Below are positions 22,729 to 34,150 of a stretch of DNA of 64,000 nucleotides, piece by piece. Each line of letters begins with the position of its first letter. Position 1 is the first letter of the stretch. The notes under the pieces were generated by a model. The model had not been told where the DNA came from. It saw nothing but the letters and a program-made list of their open reading frames with translations, and searched no databases. A program made the position numbers and the translations under genes. Location: the NCBI GenBank assembly GCA_001972305.1, contig BDDD01001821.1, forward strand, positions 70,715-134,714, in the 5' to 3' direction. The stretch is from Cephalotus follicularis. Its lineage: Eukaryota; Streptophyta; Magnoliopsida; Oxalidales; Cephalotaceae.

Positions 22729-23198
22729 TGATATGAAAAAAATTCATCTATTCTTAAAGCACTGACACGTGTTCTTTAATACACATAATTCAGGGTAAAA
22801 ATGGCCATGTACGTGGTCATAATGGGGGAGAAAACGCCTCCATCCACAATGAAGTAACGGCCTGGAATCTTGGCCATTACCAAGGGACCAGTAACTCTAC
22901 CATGATGCAAGCAGACGTTACAGCTAGGTATGTCTATAAATACTTCAAAAAAAACTGAGGGAGGGTTGAGCAATTTGCCATTCATACTTACTGTTTTCTC
23001 TACACTTAACTGACTTAAGCATCAAAGTGTCCCCGGGAGGAAAACCTCCTGGACTTTCGATAAATTGTTTTCTCTTTATACAGGTAACACTAAAGAACAC
23101 AAACTCAACATCATCCTCGGAGCATCCAATGTGTTTCCTCCAACAAATCTAACCTTCACACGTGGAAGACTGTTGTATAGTTGATTTCAGCATCAACA
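22729..23198 (+). repeat. Gypsy D: 3' LTR, 470 bp
   Basis: It starts TGATATGAAAAAAA after a purine-rich tract (AAAAGGAAGACCATAGGGG) and ends GCATCAACA. Both ends match the LTR of K (TGATACGGCAAAAAA ... GCATCAACA). A TATA box CTATAAATAC is at 22934-22943, followed by CTACACTTAACTGACTTAAG and a hairpin CCCGGGAGGAAAACCTCCTGG that K also keeps. It marks the right end of element D. Confidence 0.75.
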
Positions 23199-23900
23199 AA
23201 ATACATATGAGAATTACTCATATTATACACGTATTTGTAATTGTAATATTGAAAGGATGAAAAAAATATGCTTGTTATTAGCTAATATAATATGCCTTCA
23301 CCACAATTGTATTACTATATTTTTTTTTTTTCAAAAGTAAAACAACATCCATGTGTGTTAACAGAATTTGAAAAAAAAAACAGAAATTTCTAACTTAGAC
23401 ATAAAAATTAAATTTAAAAATATTGTAAATCCTTTGAAAATCATGTGCCTTGTTTGTTTATAAATTACTTTTTAATGAATGAGTTGTTTATAAAAATAAA
23501 AATAAAAAACGATAACAAGTAAATAAGGGTATTTTGGCATTTCAACAAAATATAACGGTTTATTAGTATTAGTTAATCGTTAGTCCTAAATTATTAGGTG
23601 CATCAATAACTCGAGGGAGTATGAGTAGTATCTTATAATATGTAATTAAATTTTGACAAAGATATGTCAAAGAGGTATTTGAAATTAGAGATCGTCATTT
23701 GGACTCGTACTTATGGGTGTATCTGTAAAATTATATATTTTGGGTTCTAAAATCAATATATGTTAAACATAGGTAATTTTGGTCATGCACACATTGCACC
23801 TGTGGATAACTATAAGCTAAAAGTTTAATTTGATGGAAAGAGACATACAATTCTCAATATTATAATATTACACTTTTGGAGTTTTGTTATAATCAAAGAA
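23199..23900. other. AT-rich spacer without recognised genes
   Basis: About 700 bp of AT-rich DNA flanks the right end of element D. I see homopolymer runs (for example a T run at about 23320) but no coding potential, repeat structure or RNA gene. Confidence 0.5.
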
Positions 23901-23904
23901 ATTA

Positions 23905-24382
23905 GGCTATGTTTAGATGACTGTTTTGAAAACAAGTTTTTGTTTTTTGGTCCCAAAAATACGTTTGGTTAGAGGTGTTTTTGAAAACAATTTTAAAAAC
24001 AAAAGAAGAAAACGGTTTTCATTTTTTGTAAAGGTCATTGAAACAAGTTTGCTTGTTTTTTATTTTTGTTTTTGTATTTTCAAGAGAAACAAATTCTAAA
24101 AACAGTTTTCATTAAATGGGGGGTGTATAAAGCATGTTTAGTTAATCAAATTCAAAAAACAGATGTTATCCAAACATGTTTTTCATTTTTATTTTCAAAA
24201 TTGTTTCCCAATGTCCATAAATCAAACATACTAACATTGTTTTTTTGTATTTGGAATTATTTTTAAAAACATCATACCAAATATCTTATGGATCAAAAAA
24301 CATTTTCAAAACAGTTTTCTAGTTTTTGTTCTCAAAACAATTTTCTAATACTAAAAACAGAAAACAGTAACCAAGCATAACC
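23905..24382. mobile_element. MITE-like element, 478 bp
   Basis: The left end GGCTATGTTTAGATGACTGT and the right end, read in reverse, GGTTATGCTTGGTTACTGT are imperfect inverted repeats. The interior is built of A/T-rich stretches such as GAAAACAAGTTTTTG and AAAACAGTTTTC that pair across the element. No transposase is encoded, so this is a non-autonomous DNA transposon. A clean target duplication is not visible, so the superfamily (hAT-like is possible) is unassigned. Confidence 0.65.
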
Positions 24383-25160
24383 AAATAAATTATCAAAACT
24401 CTAGATAGTTTATAACATTTTCCTATAAACATAAAACTAGAACAAATATTGAACTATACAATTAGGCTTGATGATTTGAATGGTTGCTTTTCGTGTTCAT
24501 CTTAAGAGTCAAATTAATGAGTGAATTTCAATAGTCATATGACCTAAATTAATGAATAAATGAGTTTGATTCATGAACCTATGGTTAACATAAATAGGTT
24601 CATAATGGATATGTCTATTTAAAACTTCAAACACTTCATATTTATTATCAAATGTGACTTTTGATTTGCTTTATTAATTATGATATTTGTATTTTATCAT
24701 TAATGGTGACCTTCTGGTTTATCATTAATAAAGACTCTTCATGTGGCTCGAAAACTCTATAAAGAGGAGCATTGGGTTAAGGCTTTGAGATATACCTAAG
24801 AATTGAGAGAAAATCCATTTCAGTTCTGTGTTATTTGTCCACAGTTCAGTTTGTGAGATTAAGTTTTATAACAAATATTGTAGAGCCCAATTTGTGTTGT
24901 TTGTTGATTTGTAAAGCTTTACTTTCAAGTGTTTGGTCGGTGCATACCAACACTCAACTATTGTTCCTAGAGATGGTTCGGTCATCAGATCCTTGCACTG
25001 GAGTTGGGTCGAATACCATTTTAAGTAAACCATAAAAGACGCACTACGACTCTAGTTGTATTCTTGTTGATTTTATTATAGACCCGATCTTCTCACTCAT
25101 TATTTTTACGTTTCCATTTATATTGTTTTTCCCATATTTCTCCAACAATCTTAAGATGTT
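24383..25160. other. AT-rich spacer, possibly a decayed copia LTR
   Basis: No gene is seen. The part from about 24770 to 25145 has a 'GGTCGAATACC... GACTCTAGTTGTATTC' character and ends TTTCTCCAACA just before gag-like sequence. It could be the remains of a 5' LTR, but no convincing primer-binding site follows. Confidence 0.35.
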
Positions 25161-25164
25161 AATC

Positions 25165-25640
25165 AGATAAGATGAATTCAGTAAAGGCAATAGGTATTGA
25201 TGGTCTAAAACTTGAGAACTTTGACGGTTCTGATTTCAACGCATGATGTTGTAAGGTGACTTTTTGGGATGCAACTTCTACAAATCCACTACACTATTCA
25301 AGAGGAGAAACTAGACAATGAAGAAGTGACAATCACAGAAAAGGAATATTGGGATCGTGATGATGATTTTTATAGAAGCTAATTGCTTAATTGTTTATCT
25401 GATCATCTTGCTGATGTATACGCTCAAAACACCATAACTAAGGTAGTTTTAGGTGCTTTGGAACAACAACACAAAGATTAAGAGAAGTTGTCCAAAACTC
25501 ATATAATTGACTAGTTTTTGGATATGAGATTCGAAGATGGGAAAGAAATCTTGCCTCAAGTTAAGGAGCTTGAAAAACTGGTCTTGAAGCTCAACCAAAC
25601 AAATATCAAGCTTAGTAATGTATTTATTTCAAGTGTTTGT
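25165..25640 (+). pseudogene. Copia gag fragment
   Basis: Translation shows LENFDGSDFNAW, then EKEYWDRD, LSDHLADVYAQ and VLGALEQQHKD, a UBN2-type copia gag pattern. It may belong to the same element as B (RT at 38241 onward), with Tat-like elements I and J inserted between, but most of B's middle is not seen, so this is a guess. It is broken in several places. Confidence 0.55.
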
Positions 25641-25719
25641 CTCCAATAAGATGAAGGCCTCTGTCAATTTATACTATTCTCAAGCCAACATGCTGCCAAC
25701 TTGATAGAGACAAACACCT

Positions 25720-26708
25720 TGTCTCTAAAATTGACATAACTGACCGATGAAAGTATGGGCTAGGCTAATTAAGACTCGACCGATTAGAGATGATTTACAT
25801 CAGTAATGACTGATGTACGGTCATAGCATAAATGTGCAACAAACTTCCCTTTTGATTTTTAGCAACTGCAACATGTTTGAACGTTGAGAATGACTACATT
25901 AATCCACTAATGGTTTATGGAGATTTTGTAGGAAAGGTGGAGAGGCAAAATGGAGGAATGGGTTACATGACACCTAGTGAGAAAAATGTGGAGCCAACCA
26001 CTTACACAAATCCAACAACTTTCAAGAAGGTGTTTTCTATAAATAGGAGATTTCCTCTTAAAAGAAAGGGTCCTGCACCAGTCAACCAAAAAATTCAAGG
26101 GTTCCGCACCTTCAATTTTACTTCTAGTCAGTTTAGTACTTCAATTTTAGTTGCTTCAGTTTCAGTCGATCAACTATTGTTACCAGCTTAAGGAACTTCT
26201 ATTTTTACTATTCAAGTTTGAATTTTGTTTGTTCCTTGACTGAGTTCAGTGCTCAAGTTATGAAGTTTGCTTATTACAGTATTTTCTGTAATTTAATCTA
26301 CTTTTCAGTAGCTAATTCATGTTATTTACTCAGTCCTTTGCTCAATTCAAGTTTATTTACTGCTTATACTTTATATTTCATCTGGCATTGATTTTTTTGT
26401 ATTATTTAATTCCTTTAATTCACAAGGGTGTCATAAAGAACTTTAAAGAAACTACCCTAGTACTTTTATACATTCGCTTGTTAATTTTCTTTTATTTCTT
26501 ATTATGGTGTTCAACTCCACGGTCGATTTTGGGTCTGATAGTTCCTTGTGGTTCACTTATAGAATTAGTTATCAAGTTGTAGGATTTAAAGCAGGGGTCA
26601 TAGAGTACCTTCAATTTACTTTGAGAATAGTATAAATCTCTGGCACGCCCACAATCGACCAATTTATGTTGGAGATTATTCTTGGTGTAAGTTTGAGGCA
26701 ATAATCTG
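25720..26708 (+). repeat. Gypsy I: left LTR, about 990 bp
   Basis: It aligns with 36809-37436 from TGTCTCTAAAATTGACATAAC onward. A TATA box CTATAAATAG lies at about 26037-26047. Its end is placed just before TTTTGGCACACCCGGTAGGAC (26709-26730), which corresponds to the primer-binding-site region of Tat elements. The start is supported by alignment; the end is approximate. Confidence 0.65.
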
Positions 26709-26879
26709 GTTTTGGCACACCCGGTAGGACCCATTCATCTCAATGCCGCCAAAAAATAGACATTTGACAGGCCACATCATTTAGGCCATCTAGGATGAGG
26801 GAGAGTCCAATTATCCCTAGCCTATTTTACTAGTTAACAATGACGTTCAGGCTAATCCTTAGGTAGACTCTTTCGAAAC

Positions 26880-28370
26880 TAAAATGCAATGGTTCGTCGG
26901 CTTGTTATCCACCAACCTCATCAACAGCCTAGAGGCCATGTTGGATGAAAATAGAAAGCATATGGTTGAGGAAACGAGGTCTCAAATGGATGAAGCTGTC
27001 AACAGACTTTCCAGGAATCAGAGGACAACCGAGGGGCAAGACCTCAACCCTAACATGCCACCAAGGGTCCCTAAATTTGTCAACAACCCACATGTCGACC
27101 AACCAAACCCACAACAAGTTAATGGTCAAGGCCGCATCAACAATTACTAGGCTCCAAAAATGAGGAATCCCCAGCCGATACTCGGGGGGCAAGGGCAACT
27201 GGCACAAAATAACATCCTGATTTATCGGAACCAAATCATGGAAATTATCCATGAATGTTATTGTTGCCTAAAATCTACACCAATACTAATCTCGGCACCG
27301 CATTTCCAATTGGTCGAATCCTAATTGCCTGAGACCCAACTCCCTATATTGGTCGATCATGTAAATTTTAGACATAAACAGTTGTGGACCTGGCTTAAGA
27401 AGGATTGACTGTCCAATTTATCAAAAGCGTTATCCAGATTGGATCGATTGACATTACAAGTTTCCTCGTGGATATAAGGTTCTATAATTTTCCCTCTTCT
27501 CAGAAGACTATTATCAATCAACTGTAGAACACGTAGGAAGTTTCATAGCTCAATGTGGGAAGCATCTATGAATGACTACTTAAAACTAAGGTTGTTTGCA
27601 AATTCTTTAACGGCAACTGCTTTTACATGGTATATCAACCTGCTGCCAAACTCTGTTCATTCATGGAAAGAGATGGAGTTGCAATTTCACACTCAATTCT
27701 ATCGTAGTGAGCCCGAAGTGTCCATGGTTGATTTGTCCCGCTTAACCCAATTCGTAGGAGAGTCGACCAAGGCCTATATTGCCAGGTTCAACAAGGCCAT
27801 GAATAAGTGTCATGTTATACTGCCTGAGCAAGAATTTGTAAGGCTTGCACATAATGGTCTTGATATAGAACTTAGGAAGAAGTTCGATGGTATGGAGTTA
27901 AGAGATTACTTTGAACTCTCCACCAAAGTTTCCAGATACGAGAATTTGTTAAAAGAAGAGGGGAAAAGAACAAATTTTTCTCACAAAACTTATTATCAAG
28001 ATCCTAACTTTCAACTGGCCATAGCTGAGATAAGAGAAGACAAATCTTTTTTCTGCCCATTGTTAGTCAGAAACGAGAAACGACCAGAATCTTTCTCGGC
28101 CAAAAAGAGCCCTTATGAGGCTGAAAAACAATAATCGTTTGATATTTCTAGGGCCAATGAGATCTTCAAATTTTTAATGACTAATGGATATATTTCATTA
28201 CCAATCGGCCATAAGTTACATAAGGCTGAAGAGATAAAAAATAAAGGTTATTGTAAGTATCATGATTCTTGGAAACATTTGACCGGTAATTGTCTTGTGT
28301 TTGGAAATGTTATACAGGAAAATATCGATAGAGGAATCATGAAGTTTCAAGAAAGAGGCAAATAATCGGT
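26880..28370 (+). pseudogene. Gypsy I: gag remnants
   Basis: A coiled, polar N-terminal part (about 26880-27150) is followed by a Retrotrans_gag domain (about 27550-28000: LFANSLTATAFTWYINL, LTQFVGESTKAYIARFNKA) and a zinc-knuckle-like region reading YCKYHDSWKHLTGNC (about 28250). The CxYH...H...C pattern is typical of Tat-lineage gag. Broken. Confidence 0.8.
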
Positions 28371-29499
28371 CGTGATAGACATTAATCCTTTTCCATTGGC
28401 GACTGTGAATATAGAAAATGAGGATTTAAGGTATATATCAAGCCGAAATGACAAACTGGACCTTAGACCTCAAGTTGAGTGGTATAGGAAAACAGAAAGG
28501 AAACAAGACTTAAAGGATTTACTTAACGGAAGAAGAAGATTTTAAGGATGCTTTATGCACTGTAGCAGACGTTGGCCAATGCAACATAGGCCAAAACAAG
28601 CGCGACGCTGATAAATAGGGTATTGGACAGAATTTTAGAGATAATAGATAATCTCAAAATATTAACATCCACATGGACCAGTCAAAAATGGTGATACGGC
28701 CGAGGATGATAACTCCTCCAAATTTGCCCACAAGCCAAACATGGGAGAGGGTAGAGCACAAGAAATTCCCAATGGCTATGATGAAGACTCAGAAAAGAAG
28801 GCATAAGAGGAATATGGCTGCAGCTAGAAGGATGCAGGCTACCCTTACCCGACCGAAGGGCATTTCCAGCATCATGGTTAGACCAAAGGACTTGGGTACG
28901 GCCAATTCCATGAAAGCAAAACCAGGAAAGGATAATCTTACCCAGAAGCCCATGAATCTACTCGATTTAGGGAGTACAAGCAATCCCATGGCAATTCTCG
29001 AAGAAAACCAAGTGGAAGAAATGATCTGAAAATTGTATGACGAGAGGAATACAATAGTTCTCAACCAACAACAAGGGAAGAAATACTGCAAAGCTAGTGA
29101 GGAGCATACGACCGCTGTTGATGAATGCCTTCGATGATATTCTAAATGATAACTTGATGTGGATAGGTAAGTATCCAATGAATCTTGATTGTTATACTCT
29201 TACTTTACCACTAGTGTTTCAGGCCAAGTTGATTCAACCAAAGAAAATGGAGGGAGATGCATATGAGCTAAAGACCAGGTACGAGGGGAGGCCCACTGAA
29301 CTTCTTCATTCTCTTCTATACGAACGAGAGGAAAGATTTCGCAGGGATCCATACCAATCTTTGTGACTGATAAGCAAAATAACCCAAGCAGATGACTAGG
29401 TTGGTTGAGATCAGCGAAAATGAAATGGAAGTTAATCAAGTCACCTTGAGTAAGCCAAAGAAGATCATGACCATGCATAGACGACCGTTGTATATTTGA

Positions 29500-31700
29500 G
29501 TATTCATAGATGGTAAGCCAGTTATCAGAGTATTGTTTGATAATGACACGATCGTAAACATCTTACCTTACTCTATGATGCAACCATTGCAAAAATCGAC
29601 CGATGATGGGATCCCTACAGAAGTAACAATCAATAATTTTCGGGAGGAGTCACCCAGGCAAGGGGAGTTCTCCCTATAGAACTTACCGTTGGAGGAAAGA
29701 CCTCAATGGCCCCACTCTTTATGATTGATTCTTCTTCAACATACAACGTTTTTCTAGGGAGAGATTGGATACATCCAAATTAGTGTATCCCTTCATCCCA
29801 TCATCAGTGTTTGATCTTATGGAATGGAGGAGACACAAAAGTTGTCCAAGCAGATGGGCAACCATTTGTGGCGAGTTCGAATGCCGTGGAAGCCAAATAT
29901 TATGATGATGATATTGGAGCAATCAAGTTGATCGGAAAAGATAGGAATGGCCAATTCAAAGAGGTTTTGGTGGATCTAGAAACTTTATCCAGTAAAAGTC
30001 TGATTCGTCAAGCTTGTGAAGAGATCCTTCGACCGAATATGATAATACCTTATCAGTCGAATAGGAACGCACTTATAATTGAAGAAGTTAATGATTAGGT
30101 CGCAAATAGAAGAAGCTAGGGCATCGGTCGTAAGAGAAACCATGAACAGGTAATGGGCTTGTGTTATAGAGAAGAAGAGCTTGAAAGGGGATTCAGTCGG
30201 TGTGGCCAAATTAATTTATGAAGATTAGTCTGGGACGAAGACCAGATAGCAATCACAGATTTGGAATCAACACTTGATAAAATGGAAGATTTGAGGGTTG
30301 ATGTCCATGATCCTTTATGCAAAGTAAATTTGGGATCTGATACGTATCCTCGGCCTACTTACACCGGTGCCTTACTCCATGCCAAAATGGAGCAAGAATT
30401 AGTTACCATCCTAAAAGAATTCAAAGATTGTTTCGCTTGGAACTATGACGAGATGCCTAGCTTGGATAGGCGACTAATTGAACATCGGTTACCCATCAAT
30501 GAAGGGTATTGTCTATATAAACAACCACCAAGATGGATGACTATTGAGGTCACTTTGAAGGTGAAAGAAGAAATTTTTTGACTGTTGTCGGCTCGTTCTA
30601 TACGTATAGCCAGGTATATTCAATGGATATCTAACATAGTTCCAGTTATTAAGAAAAATGGGAAGTTGCACATATGCGTAGACTTCAGAAACTTAAACTC
30701 GGCAATTCCAAATGACGAATATCCAATGCCAATGGTTGATTTATTAATTGATAGGGTTGCGTGGAACGAAATGCTTTCATTTATGGACGGCCACTCTAGG
30801 TACAATCAAATTTTTATTGCAGAAGAGGATGTCCCGAAAACTGCTATCAGATGTCCTGGATCATTAGGCATTTTTCAATGGGTAGTGATGCCTTTTGGTT
30901 TGAAGAACACAGGTGCAAATTATTAGAGGGCCGTGAATGCCACCACTCACTATATGATCAATAGATTCATGGATGTTTATATCAATGATATTATGGTAAA
31001 ATCGCTAACCAAAGACAACCACACCTCAGTTTGAGAAAGGTATTTGAAAGGATGCGAGCCCATAAACTCAAGATGTACTCGAATAAATGTGCTTTTGGAG
31101 TATCGACCAGAAATTTCCTTGTATTTTCGATGCACAATAGGGGGATCGATGTGAACATAAGTGTATCAAAGGCCATCATTGATGCAAAACCTCCTTCATC
31201 AAACAAAGATTTGCAACAGTTCATCTACCAAATAAACTTCCTTCATCGATTTATTTCCAATTAGGCCAGAAAGATCCAGGCCTTCTCACCTCTATTGAAA
31301 CTCAAAGACGCAGAAGATTTCAAATGGGAGCAGTCACATCAACAAGACAAAAGAATATTTGACTCGGCCGCTAGTTTTAGTTCCCCACAGTTTAAGTAAG
31401 CCATTGTTACTTTTTTGGACAGCTGCAAATAAGTTATTAAGATGCTTATTAGCCCAAAAAGATGAAGTGGGAGTAGAAAAGGTTGTGTATTATCTGAGCA
31501 GGATGTTAACTCCAGCTAAAGTTAGACACTCGGCTATTGGACTTTCATGTTTAGATTTGAACTTTTCTACACGAAAATTAAGACATTACTTAATTTATTT
31601 TGAAATACAAGTTATTTCAAAAGCATATGTAATAAAATATATGTTGAGTCGGCCAATTCTTAGCGGCTATATGGGAAAATATGCGTAGCATCAACATAAT
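29500..31700 (+). pseudogene. Gypsy I: protease and reverse transcriptase remnants
   Basis: A protease-like VRVLFDNDT/NILPYSMM stretch lies near 29530. Reverse transcriptase follows with VDFRNLNSA, MLSFMDGHSRYNQI and WVVMPFGLKNTGA (30680-30920), and a catalytic YINDI-type box near 30980. The FMDGHSGYNQI plus VMPFGLKN signature belongs to Ty3/gypsy. Downstream is the RNase H connection region. Broken. Confidence 0.8.
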
Positions 31701-31839
31701 TCAACTTTAAATATGTACCTCAAAGGGCAATCAAAGGTCAAGTTAGGGTTGATTTTTTGGCCGATCATCCTAGACTGGAAGTACAATATGAAAACCAAAG
31801 AATTGTAGAGTTAATTTACCCCCTAGAAAATATTATTTG

Positions 31840-33580
31840 ATGGGTCGAGTATAGGTGCAGCCACAGGGGTTGGGATTGTAATCATATCCCCAGTCGGTCA
31901 AAGGACTAAGGTTTCCTTCCAATTGGGATTTGAGTGCACAAATAACAAGGCTGAATTCGAGACTCTAATTATTGGGTTCAATATCCTAATTGAGATGGGG
32001 ATCACGGTTGTACAAATTATGAGGGACTCTCAGTCAATGTTAAAGTAGTTAAGTGGCGAGTACAAATTTACTAGCCATACGTTGATGATGTATTTTGCTG
32101 TGGCTACCAACTTTTGGGTGAGTTTGATGAAGTCACGTTTAGGCACGGGCCTCGAGCTGATAATAGTGAAGGAAATGATCTAGCTTAGTTGGTATCTGGA
32201 TCAATAATGCCTGAAGGCATCATGAAAAAATTGGTGACGATTGAAAAGCGGCTGTTACCGTTCAAGAAAGAAAAATGGTCGAGGATTTGTTTCATGTTGA
32301 CATAACTCCGACGGATTGGAGATTCTAAATAATTCAATAATTAAAAAATCCAAGCCTAAAAGTTGAGAGGAAACTTAAAATCCTAGATTTTAATTACTGT
32401 CTCCATGAAAATGAGTTGTACAAAAAAGGACACAATGGTTTACTTTTGAGATCCTTGGGATTTGAGGAAGCCATGCAAGTAATGATGGAAGTCCATTAAG
32501 GAACTTATGGAGAACATCAATCTAGACTACAAATGCGTTGGTTGATAAGGAGCCATAGATGTTTCTGGCTGACCATCACGACCGATTGCATAAAAAATAC
32601 AAAAGGATGTCGTGCTTGTCAAAAGCACAGTGATATTCATAATATACCTGCGGCCGAGCTTCATCCCATTGCTAAGCCATGGACATTTAGAGGTTGGGCT
32701 ATTGATTTAATTGGGAAAATATATCCAGCATCATCTAAACAACATACATTCATTATTGTTATGATCGATTATTTTACCAAATGGGTTGAAGATAAACCCA
32801 TGAGGAAGATAGAACGGTCGAATGTCATTGATTTATCAAAGAGAATATAATAGATCGGTTTAGTTTTCCCGAATTCATTATGATCGACCAGGAAATAGCT
32901 TTTGCTAGAAGTCATGTAAGGGATTTTGCTGAGAGTTATGATTTTAAGATAATCCATTCTACCCCTCACTATGCTCAGGTTAAAGGTTAGGCCAAAGCCT
33001 TGAATAAGGTGATCATAACATATTGGAAAAATGATAGAGGAAAATCCTAGAGAATGGCACAAATTACTTTTTGAGATACTATGGGCATATAGAACATCAC
33101 GTCAGTCAGGGACGAATGTTAGTCCATTCTCATTAACATATAGGCATGATATGGTAATTCTAATGGAAATGGTTGTTAGATTAGCATGGGTAGCAATGAA
33201 ACATAAGCTGACCTCAGTCGAATTTTCAAAAGCCATGGCTATGGAACTAGAAGGGTTGGATGAGGAAAGGCTGAGAGCTTTCGACCAAATTAAGATACAA
33301 AAGAAGAAAGTGGCCAGAGCATATAATAAATGCCTTAAAGACAAAAGCTTTGCTGAAAGAGATATAGTGTGGAAGCAATCTTACGTGTTGGGTTAAATAA
33401 CCCCAAGTATGGAAAGTGGTCTCCAAAATGGGAGGGTTTGTTTCGAGTTCATATGGTTCTAAAAGGAGGATCTTATTGGTTGAAAGATCTAGAAGGTCAA
33501 CTCCATGTGAGGTACATTAATGACCGATACCTAAAAAAATATTATCCTACCATATGGTACAAGACGAAGTCAATAAAGGA
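31840..33580 (+). pseudogene. Gypsy I: second RNase H and integrase remnants
   Basis: FDGSSIGAATGVGIV (about 31835) followed by NNKAEFE is an archaeal-type RNase H, which Tat elements carry in addition to the ordinary one. Integrase follows with CRACQKHSDIH (zinc finger), WAIDLIGKI, and a C-terminal GPNKYGKWSPKWEGLFRV-like block (about 33390-33450). A 43-bp tandem duplication occurs at 33549-33634. Broken. Confidence 0.75.
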
Positions 33581-34150
33581 AAATGCATGTTACCATATGG
33601 TACAAGACGAAGTCAATAAAGGAAAATGCATGTAGGACGAATCAAAACTCAATTGGTCAAGCAAGGTTGGTCATCCATAATAATTAAATTAAAGTATTAA
33701 ATAGAGATATCCATATATCCCAAAGGGTTGTTTAGAAGACAACAAGCCACCATTGTGACTGCAAAAAATAATTGTTTAAAAAATCACCGCCTCATACGGT
33801 TAACATTACTTAAAATCCATGGCCTGTCGGCCAAAATTGTTTTTACATCATGAGAGACTTTTAAAAAGGAGATTGTAGCAAATGTTCCATTCTTTTAAGG
33901 GGTCCTTGATCTTTGCATCGGCCGTTTCGTAGTCATGCACCAAGGCTGTATAATTGGAATTGTATTCTGTCAGGATAGCCATGCTCGTGTAGACCTCTTA
34001 CTTCTTCGCCTTAATCTTCTTCTTATTGTCATCCATTTTTCATAACCGAGCATTAACCGTGTTCTTCAGGTTGATAATCTTGGCTTGAAATGCTTGGATT
34101 GTTTCATTTTTGGCCACATTTAGCGCTTCGATTTCAATATTCTTCTCTTT

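Noticed and set aside
24383-25145. Clear 5' LTR for copia B
   Set aside because: The end TTTCTCCAACA is suggestive, but no primer-binding site follows and it does not match sequence after copia B's polypurine tract. Left as a possibility only.
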